Shown: piece by piece, positions 14,135 to 20,841 of the stretch
How the letters are laid out: the number at the start of each line of letters is the position of its first letter
Numbering within the stretch: position 1 is the first letter of the stretch
NCBI GenBank assembly: GCA_947631955.1
Contig: CANRNJ010000020.1
Location: 1-37,948, forward strand
Direction: 5' to 3'
Source of the DNA: an uncultured Lachnospiraceae bacterium
GTDB taxonomy: Bacteria; Bacillota; Clostridia; Lachnospirales; Lachnospiraceae
DNA: 37,948 nucleotides
Notes under the pieces: model-generated
Told to the model about the DNA's origin: nothing
The model's input: the letters and a program-made list of their open reading frames with translations, nothing else
Database searches by the model: none
Position numbers and translations under genes: made by a program

Positions 14135-16738
14135 CTACCGGACTACCTTGTAATCCCTTGCCGGGACGGTCACGCCGTCCGGTGTCTGCGCGTCAGTATA
14201 GCTGTAATTTACATATACCTTTGTGCCGTCTTCATATACGGTACAGGAAAGGTTCTCGCTGAGCTTTTCATGATCGACCATCTGTTGATTGAACACATGG
14301 CCCAGTTCACTGTTATACCGGTTATATATTTCCATCATCCTGTCATGCGCTGTGGCAAAATCAGAAGCATAATATTCTGTATAAAGCGTCTTCTGCAGGG
14401 CAAAAGCCGTTTCGCGCATCAGGGAGAAGGAAAGTCCTGCCCCGTATTCCGCGGACTCCAACAGTTCCTCTTCCTCATTGCCGCATACATTCAAAGGATC
14501 GCCTGTATAATTCACAAACCCGTGGATCGCCAGCTGGTAGAAGGGAACCTCTTCGTCCAAGATCGTGTAACCGCTGCCCGCCAGATCCATATTGGTTACC
14601 ATGTCCGCATAGGAAACGGCATAATCGTTACCCATGTTGATCAGGTTCTTCTGTCCGCCGTCCTCGATCTGCTTTAAGCTCTCCGACTGGGATACCATGG
14701 CAGCCTGCCTGCTCACCGTGTTCTTCAGATAATAGTCAGAGGACAGATCCATTCCCGTATCCCTGAACGCCACGTTTGCATTGTATTTCGCCGCCGCAGC
14801 CGCTAGCGTATCCGTATTTTCCTGTATGAGGTCCGGGTGCAGCAGATAATAGCTGTCAACGGATTCTCTCGCATTATAAGTTACCGGATTGTAGACAAAC
14901 AGTTCCGCTCTTTCCTTGGAGATGAACCTCGCGGCATCCCTGAAGGAGAAGAAACCGTTAAACAAACCGCTGTCATATTCGTAATGGGTCACGCCTTCAA
15001 GATAGAGATCCACGCCCAGTTCTTTTGCCGTGTCGCCCAAATTTTTCAGATCTTTCTTGCTTCCAAGCGCGTGTATGGTCTTTGCCTTTCGTAAGATCTT
15101 CTGGTTTACGCCGCCGTTGCACCATCCGGTCAGCTTCACGGACATATTGCTCATTCCCTCATCCGTCAGCTGTTTTATCATATCCGCCGCCTCGCTGTAT
15201 TTAGTCAGCTTCAACGGACGGGATACCGGCACGCCCATGACCTGTCTTACCTTATCTACCGCGCCCACGATCTCCAACGCTACAGGCGTTGCCGCATCGT
15301 CGTTGGGTGAGAAATAATCTCCGTATTTCTCCTGCAGATAACCCTGATAGGTCTTTGCCATATCCACATAATCGTTGCTGTTTACGAAACAGTACCGCTG
15401 CGTCAGCGTTTCATGGGGCAGCTCCTCCAAAAACTTATAGGTATTCTGGCTGCCGATGTCGCCTACCTCAAACAGTTCGCGGGGGCTGATGCTGTAGACC
15501 GCATTCACATAGTTGTAACTGCCGCCGTGTCCTGCAATATCCGCCTGCACGGAAGCATAGGGCGCGCCCTCCTCCAGAATACAGATAAAGGAGTCGTCGC
15601 CGTTTGCTATGCCAAACGCATTGAAATAAGCTCTTGTATCATGCACCACGGCATCTCTCGACAACGCCATATCCCAACCGTAAAGACTCGCATAATAAGC
15701 CGCTTGGGACTGCTTGTTGTTGTTAAAATCGATCAGTGCGCCGCCGCCCTCAGGCACCAACATATAGCCCTCGTCCTCAGGACCGCCTGCTCCGAAGTAG
15801 GGAAGCATCACCATGGTATAGATGGGAGTGCTCTTTCTGTACTCCAGATCATCCAAAGGCATCTCAACCACCAGTTCATCACCGTCCAGACGATAGGTCA
15901 TGCTGACGTTGAACACCAGTTTATTGCTGCTCTTTAATTTATTGTCAAGCGCCTTATCCGCCTCCAGATCCTCTGCGGTATATCCGGCATCCGCAAAGAT
16001 CTGTTCCAGTTTGATGGTCGATGCGCCCGATACGGTCGTATCACGCAGCACATAGATCGGTTCCGTTTCCAAGATCGGATAGTTGGCTAACAGTTCCTCT
16101 TTATTGTCTTCCTCGTCCAGATCGTTGATATCATATTTCTTATAGTAACGGCGGATGAAGCTGGCGCTCTGTTTGCCTGCCGCGTCAAACCATTCCTGCA
16201 TCTTCGCCGCTGTGGTGACAGGCGGGATCGTATACTGCTTTTCCGCCTCACCAATGGAATAATTGATCTTGATATAATCTTCGCCCTGCTCGATTTCATA
16301 GAGCCGGTTGTCAATACCGTAACTGAAGTTGTCGTAGGTAGTCTGAAGTCCCGTCGCCTCACTGAACGTCAGAAGCAGGGTAGACTGCAGCCTCCCCTTA
16401 TAGGACGCGACTGCCAATGGGTCCTCGGCCGCGGTGGGGGGATTGGAATACCAGACCTTTCCCGTATCTTTTACCTCCACCGTAAACTGCGTGGTGGCAG
16501 GATCCATGGTCAGTTTCAGTTTGTCGTTCTCTACCACGATAGGGTCTTCCGATCCGCTGTAGCCGTTTACCTCCATGATCGGCTCCTGCTCCGTGGCAGA
16601 CTGGAAATAGAAGATAACCACAATCGCCGCCGCTATTACGGCCGTTATGATCAGGGGCGCCGCCAGACTTTTCAACTGTCTGACCACCGCTTCCTTAAAT
16701 TCTTTTTTTCTCACAGATTTTTCTTTCTTCATGGCCAT
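14135..16738 (-). CDS. DUF5696-type membrane-anchored surface protein
   Basis: An 867-aa protein with a Lys/Arg-rich cytoplasmic tail, one membrane segment (about 27-47) and a large extracellular part. It resembles DUF5696 proteins that I recall next to sugar ABC transporters in Paenibacillus and Lachnospiraceae. The N-terminal half (about 60-420) is beta-rich, with a GGGALIDFNNNK stretch. The second half (about 470-760) has features of a (beta/alpha)8 glycosidase-like barrel: LTGWCNGG, LGVDLYLEG, and VAFRDTGMDLSSDYY with acidic residues where a catalytic pair could sit. Enzyme activity is inference. It lies between the two permease pairs of the cluster, so a role in handling the glycan at the surface is likely. 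The start at 16738 has AAGG six bases upstream; ATGs six bases on either side are alternatives. Confidence 0.8.
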   Translation of the reverse strand: MAMKKEKSVRKKEFKEAVVRQLKSLAAPLIITAVIAAAIVVIFYFQSATEQEPIMEVNGYSGSEDPIVVENDKLKLTMDPATTQFTVEVKDTGKVWYSNPPTAAEDPLAVASYKGRLQSTLLLTFSEATGLQTTYDNFSYGIDNRLYEIEQGEDYIKINYSIGEAEKQYTIPPVTTAAKMQEWFDAAGKQSASFIRRYYKKYDINDLDEEDNKEELLANYPILETEPIYVLRDTTVSGASTIKLEQIFADAGYTAEDLEADKALDNKLKSSNKLVFNVSMTYRLDGDELVVEMPLDDLEYRKSTPIYTMVMLPYFGAGGPEDEGYMLVPEGGGALIDFNNNKQSQAAYYASLYGWDMALSRDAVVHDTRAYFNAFGIANGDDSFICILEEGAPYASVQADIAGHGGSYNYVNAVYSISPRELFEVGDIGSQNTYKFLEELPHETLTQRYCFVNSNDYVDMAKTYQGYLQEKYGDYFSPNDDAATPVALEIVGAVDKVRQVMGVPVSRPLKLTKYSEAADMIKQLTDEGMSNMSVKLTGWCNGGVNQKILRKAKTIHALGSKKDLKNLGDTAKELGVDLYLEGVTHYEYDSGLFNGFFSFRDAARFISKERAELFVYNPVTYNARESVDSYYLLHPDLIQENTDTLAAAAAKYNANVAFRDTGMDLSSDYYLKNTVSRQAAMVSQSESLKQIEDGGQKNLINMGNDYAVSYADMVTNMDLAGSGYTILDEEVPFYQLAIHGFVNYTGDPLNVCGNEEEELLESAEYGAGLSFSLMRETAFALQKTLYTEYYASDFATAHDRMMEIYNRYNSELGHVFNQQMVDHEKLSENLSCTVYEDGTKVYVNYSYTDAQTPDGVTVPARDYKVVR

Positions 16739-16786
16739 TCCCATCCTTTTCGTCCCGGCAAATACTCATTTTTACTTTGCACGCCG

Positions 16787-17443
16787 TTATAATCGGAACA
16801 TGATCTCTTTCGCCAGAGATACAAAATATGCTATACCCTGAGAGATCATACCGAAGAACAGCAGCAGGATAAATACGATCACCAACATCGCAAACAGGCT
16901 CGCCACCATGAATAAGAGATTCTTGCCTGCACTAAACTCATGGATCTGTCCCATGGCCGCGATCATCAAAAGCGCCGCCCAGACTAACGAAAGCGCACTG
17001 ATCACCATGTAAAACTCCGCTTCATCCACCGTGACAAAATTACTGAATATCATCAACGGGAACTGCACAAGCGGGTACGGGGTCATTGCATAACAGCTTG
17101 CCATATACACCTGCCCCAGACGCCCTTTGCCGTCAAACAGCGTCGTCAGTCCCCAGTTGCCGACTACGAACATCGCAAGCGGAAACGCTACACTGGCGAT
17201 ATACAGAAAGATATTGATGCCTTCCCAGTAGACCGTTATAAAGATAAAACTGGTATAGCGCAGTTTCAGGACTCTGATCAGCAGCGTCAGGAACAGGATC
17301 GTGTTCGCCGCCGCATAAGTTCCCCTTTTCTCATGAGTCAGATCCCAGAAGCCGTCTAACGGATGGGTCGTGCAATACAATGCAAATTTCAGGCTTTTTA
17401 AATAATCCTGATAAGTTTTTTTGTTTTTCAGTGCAGCAATCAT
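16787..17443 (-). CDS. Yip1-family integral membrane protein
   Basis: A 218-aa membrane protein with about five hydrophobic segments (about 47-62, 66-93, 115-135, 143-165 and 178-205) after an N-terminal cytoplasmic part (about 1-45). The first part contains HPLDGFWDLTHEKRG, and the helix order fits the Yip1 domain found in bacterial proteins of unknown role. GGGAGG lies six bases before the ATG. The gene starts 17 bases after the stop of the NHL/TPR gene and is followed by the DUF5696 gene, so the three are very likely cotranscribed. A role as a membrane platform for the neighbouring surface proteins is a guess from context. Confidence 0.8.
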   Translation of the reverse strand: MIAALKNKKTYQDYLKSLKFALYCTTHPLDGFWDLTHEKRGTYAAANTILFLTLLIRVLKLRYTSFIFITVYWEGINIFLYIASVAFPLAMFVVGNWGLTTLFDGKGRLGQVYMASCYAMTPYPLVQFPLMIFSNFVTVDEAEFYMVISALSLVWAALLMIAAMGQIHEFSAGKNLLFMVASLFAMLVIVFILLLFFGMISQGIAYFVSLAKEIMFRL

Positions 17444-17460
17444 AACAGCCTCCCTGTCGT

Positions 17461-18963
17461 CTAGGTTTCAAAGATATCCGCGGTATCGATCTCGTGTTTG
17501 ATCCCCTTGATCTTGCCAATGGACATGGGGATCAGGAATATGGCCAAGATCACGATAACCAATATAACGATATGCTCCTCGACCCATTCCTTCCGGTACT
17601 GCTTATAGGCCTTGGAATAGTTTTCATCATCATATTTCAGTTCAAAATAATCCATGGCTTCTTTGTATTTCTTCTGGCGGAGCAAAGACCGTCCGATACC
17701 GATATAGGCCAGATCGTAATTGCCGTCCAGTTCCATGACTTTCGTCCAGCTCTCTCCCGAAGCCTCGTAATCACCTGCGTCAAATTCTTCGATGGCATCA
17801 TAGATCAGTTCGCCAAACTCTGTGGGAGTGAACATCGTCACGCTGCAGTCCATAGAATCCAATACGAACAGATCATGGCCCATATGCTCGATCGCCACCG
17901 GCTGTCTGAAATAACCGTCCATGTTGCCGTTGCCGCCGAAGCAGAATACCGTCTTGCCCTGATCGTCATAGCCGAAAAGACGTCCGCGGTTCTTATCCAG
18001 ACATACATAGATGTCATTGTCAAAAACCGTCACATCCGTAAAATAGGAAGGTCCTTCGTAACCGCCGCCTTCACCCCAGTACAGATCGCCGTAGGTAGGA
18101 TATTCACCGTTCTGCACCAGAATGTCGTTGCCCATCAGATTCAGCTTACGGATGGCGTCGGCCGCGCCGGAATCCAGATCTGCTTCCTCTTGGCCGCCGG
18201 CACAGGCGTAGATAAAACCTTCATGATCCATATAGATATTGTCATAGGCGGTAGGAACGAAAGATGCCATACGCTGTCTTTGCTCCTGCGTCGCCAGTTT
18301 CTTCCAGATATAGTCCACAAAGTCAAAGGTAACGGGCGTCGCACCCACAAATCCCGAAAATGTTCCGTCCGGCTCATATTTGCACAAGCCTTGGTTGATG
18401 CTCGTAGCGATACAGTACACACGCCCCGCCGTGTCAATGACGATCTTGGACGGTTGGAAAACACTGTCGGCGCTGACGTTGGAATCCACAGGAAGATCAA
18501 ACTGCAGGATATAATTCAAATCGCTGTCAACTTTTACGATCCTCGCGTTGCCGTTATCGCTGATGAAGATGTCACCTTCCTCCGATACGGCGATATCCGT
18601 AGGGTTGGAAAGCTGCGTGATATCCGTGTCGCCCTTGATCGTATCGAAGATCCGCGCTACCGTGAACTCCTCCGTCCCGGTACGTTCCAACTGCACGATA
18701 CGGTTGTTGCCGCTGTCGCAGATATAGATCATGTTGTCCTTGACGAACATACCCTGCGGATTCTTAAAGTTCACATCCAGACCGAAGGTCGATGCCGTAT
18801 AAACGTTGGTTACCGTATAGGCATCGGGCGAATCCTGCACATCGCCCCAATAATCATAATTGTATGTATAGCTGTTATCCACCGCCATAACGCTCGATGA
18901 AGATGCCGCAAAGACCGCCGCTCCGAACGCCAAAGCGCTGATTGATTTGATTATCTTTTTCAT
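17461..18963 (-). CDS. NHL-repeat propeller protein with TPR and C-terminal membrane anchor
   Basis: A 500-aa exported protein. A signal peptide (about 1-27) is followed by a six-bladed NHL-type beta-propeller (about 55-385) with repeated blocks such as NPQGMFVKDNMIYICDSGNNRIV and NPTDIAVSEEGDIFISDNGNARIV. Then come TPR-like helices (about 395-445, including AYIGIGRSLLRQKKYKEAMDYF) and one membrane helix near the C-terminus (about 458-478), leaving a short cytoplasmic tail. NHL propellers and TPRs bind glycans or proteins, so it may be a scaffold outside the membrane. The ATG at 18963 has GAGGTG just upstream; an ATG four codons earlier lies within a GAATGAGG stretch and lacks its own site. 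It sits between the first permease pair and the Yip1 gene. Confidence 0.82.
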   Translation of the reverse strand: MKKIIKSISALAFGAAVFAASSSSVMAVDNSYTYNYDYWGDVQDSPDAYTVTNVYTASTFGLDVNFKNPQGMFVKDNMIYICDSGNNRIVQLERTGTEEFTVARIFDTIKGDTDITQLSNPTDIAVSEEGDIFISDNGNARIVKVDSDLNYILQFDLPVDSNVSADSVFQPSKIVIDTAGRVYCIATSINQGLCKYEPDGTFSGFVGATPVTFDFVDYIWKKLATQEQRQRMASFVPTAYDNIYMDHEGFIYACAGGQEEADLDSGAADAIRKLNLMGNDILVQNGEYPTYGDLYWGEGGGYEGPSYFTDVTVFDNDIYVCLDKNRGRLFGYDDQGKTVFCFGGNGNMDGYFRQPVAIEHMGHDLFVLDSMDCSVTMFTPTEFGELIYDAIEEFDAGDYEASGESWTKVMELDGNYDLAYIGIGRSLLRQKKYKEAMDYFELKYDDENYSKAYKQYRKEWVEEHIVILVIVILAIFLIPMSIGKIKGIKHEIDTADIFET

Positions 18964-18981
18964 ACGCCACCTCATTCCCCG

Positions 18982-19890
18982 TTAATCCTTCAGGCCCGAA
19001 CTTGCCATAGTTTCCAAGATCTGACTCTCAGAGAAGATAAAGATCGCGATCGGCACGATCATCAAAACGACCAGAACCGCTGCGCCCTGACCCGTTCTTG
19101 CGATACCGCCGCTCTGGATCTGCTGCATGGCATACACAAGCGTTTTCTTTTCCTCGGAATAGATGAAGGTAGCGGCCTTGTTGTTCCACAAACCCTGAAC
19201 CGAGAAGATGATCAGCGTCATCCACGCGGGTTTTACATTGGGCATCACGATATTGGAGAACACGCGCCACTCGCTGGCGCCGTCGATCTTCGCTGCCTCG
19301 ATCAGTGAAGTCGGAAGTCCTTCCATAAACTGTTTCATAAGGAACAGTCCCATCGGCGATGCAAACGCCGGAATGATGATAGACCAGTAGGTATCGATCC
19401 AGCCGAGTTTATTTAAGATCAGATAGTTCGGTATCTGCGTTACATAACCGGTAAACATCATCGCCACGGTAACTAATTTAAAGAATGTCTGGTTGCCCGG
19501 AAAATCATATTTCGCCAGTACAAAAGCTCCCATGGACGCCACGATCAGATGTCCGAACGTACCTACAAACGTGATAAACACCGTATTGAACAGGTATCGC
19601 GAAAAAGTGACCCACGATTTTCCCATCGTCACAAACAAGTCGGAGAAGTTGTCAAACGTAGGATTCTGCGCCAAAATCTTCGGCGGGAATTTGAACAATT
19701 CATCCAAAGGCTTTAACGCGCTGCTCACCGCATAGATCAACGGGAACGCCATGACCAACGCTACCAAAAGCAGAAACAGATACAGGAAAATGTCGCCCAC
19801 GATAGAGCGGTTGGGTTTTCTTCTCTTGATCAGCTTTTTGTGGTATACCGGTTCCAAATTTTCTTGCTTTTTTTTCTTCTTCTTGCTCAT
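18982..19890 (-). CDS. CUT1 ABC transporter permease, MalG type (first transporter)
   Basis: A 302-aa permease subunit starting with a strongly basic tail (MSKKKKKK), then about six membrane helices. The EAA loop is IEAAKIDGASEWRVFSNIVMP at about residues 197-217. Length is normal for MalG-like proteins. The ATG is one base after the stop codon of the partner permease (stop TGA, T, ATG), so translation is coupled. Paired with the 19892-20830 product; the 989-aa binding protein is encoded upstream and the NHL/TPR gene follows after 18 bases. Confidence 0.93.
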   Translation of the reverse strand: MSKKKKKKQENLEPVYHKKLIKRRKPNRSIVGDIFLYLFLLLVALVMAFPLIYAVSSALKPLDELFKFPPKILAQNPTFDNFSDLFVTMGKSWVTFSRYLFNTVFITFVGTFGHLIVASMGAFVLAKYDFPGNQTFFKLVTVAMMFTGYVTQIPNYLILNKLGWIDTYWSIIIPAFASPMGLFLMKQFMEGLPTSLIEAAKIDGASEWRVFSNIVMPNVKPAWMTLIIFSVQGLWNNKAATFIYSEEKKTLVYAMQQIQSGGIARTGQGAAVLVVLMIVPIAIFIFSESQILETMASSGLKD

Positions 19891-19891
19891 A

Positions 19892-20830
19892 TCAGGTTCC
19901 CACTCTCCTCAACAGACTTTGAATTGCTTTGTTGCAAAGTATCATCATCAGGAACAGGATGGTCGCGATGGCACATGCATAACCCATCTCAAACCTGGTG
20001 AAACCGTAGTCGAACAGATGCGTTACAATGGTACGCGCCGCATAGTCCGTACTGGGATATCCGCACAGCGCCATGGTAACGTCGCAGACGCCGAACGCCT
20101 GTGTGATCGACATGACCGCGCCGAACATCAGCATAGGACGCATATTGGGAAGCGTTATATACCATAACTCCTGCCAACGGTTCTTCACGCCGTCCATGTA
20201 ACCCGCCTCAAACTGCGATTTGTCTACGCCCTGCAGACCTGCCACGAAAGAAAGGAAACCCGTGCCCAAACTCATCCACAAAATGACGAGCATACAGATC
20301 GGCAGCATATATGTCGGATTGATAAACCACAGGATCGGCTCGTTTATGATACCGACATTCATCAGGAAAGCGTTCACATATCCCCATGCATCGCCTCGGA
20401 AGAACACGGAGAAGATCACATAACAGTTGCCTGCGATCGACGGCGCATAGAACACAACGACCGCCACGCTGCGCACCCATCTGGGCAGTTCATTGATCAG
20501 CCACGCGAACAGGAACGACATGATATATCCCAAGGGTCCGGTAATAATGGCTATCATCAGCGTGTTCTTAAGTCCGATAAGGAAGATATCGTCTTCAAGG
20601 ATCAGACTGATATAATTCTGTAATCCGATAAACCGCGGCGGCTCCAAAATATTGTAGTAAGTAAAGCCGTAGAATATGGATATTACCACAGGCGCTACAA
20701 AAAACAGCGTGAACAGCACCGCGTACGGCAGAAGGAACAGATAACACATTTTACTCTTCTTTGCCTTCTTCCACGCGACCTGCATATTATGTTTGCGCAG
20801 AGCAAAATATTTACTGATATATTCTTTCAT
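19892..20830 (-). CDS. CUT1 ABC transporter permease, MalF type (first transporter)
   Basis: A 312-aa permease subunit with a basic N-terminal tail, first helix at about 30-50 (YLFLLPYAVLFTLFFVAPVV) and about six helices overall. The EAA-type loop reads FEAGYMDGVKNRWQELWYITLP (about 217-238); the usual EAA is EAG here, a tolerated variant. The ATG at 20830 is taken because GGGGG lies seven bases upstream; the adjacent ATG at 20833 is equally possible. It starts about ten bases after the stop of the large binding-protein gene and runs directly into the MalG-type gene. Confidence 0.93.
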   Translation of the reverse strand: MKEYISKYFALRKHNMQVAWKKAKKSKMCYLFLLPYAVLFTLFFVAPVVISIFYGFTYYNILEPPRFIGLQNYISLILEDDIFLIGLKNTLMIAIITGPLGYIMSFLFAWLINELPRWVRSVAVVVFYAPSIAGNCYVIFSVFFRGDAWGYVNAFLMNVGIINEPILWFINPTYMLPICMLVILWMSLGTGFLSFVAGLQGVDKSQFEAGYMDGVKNRWQELWYITLPNMRPMLMFGAVMSITQAFGVCDVTMALCGYPSTDYAARTIVTHLFDYGFTRFEMGYACAIATILFLMMILCNKAIQSLLRRVGT

Positions 20831-20841
20831 CATCGCGCCCC

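Noticed and set aside
17494..18900. Plus-strand open frame of 468 codons opposite the NHL gene
   Set aside because: Antisense shadow of the NHL/TPR coding sequence. No ribosome site, no family features.
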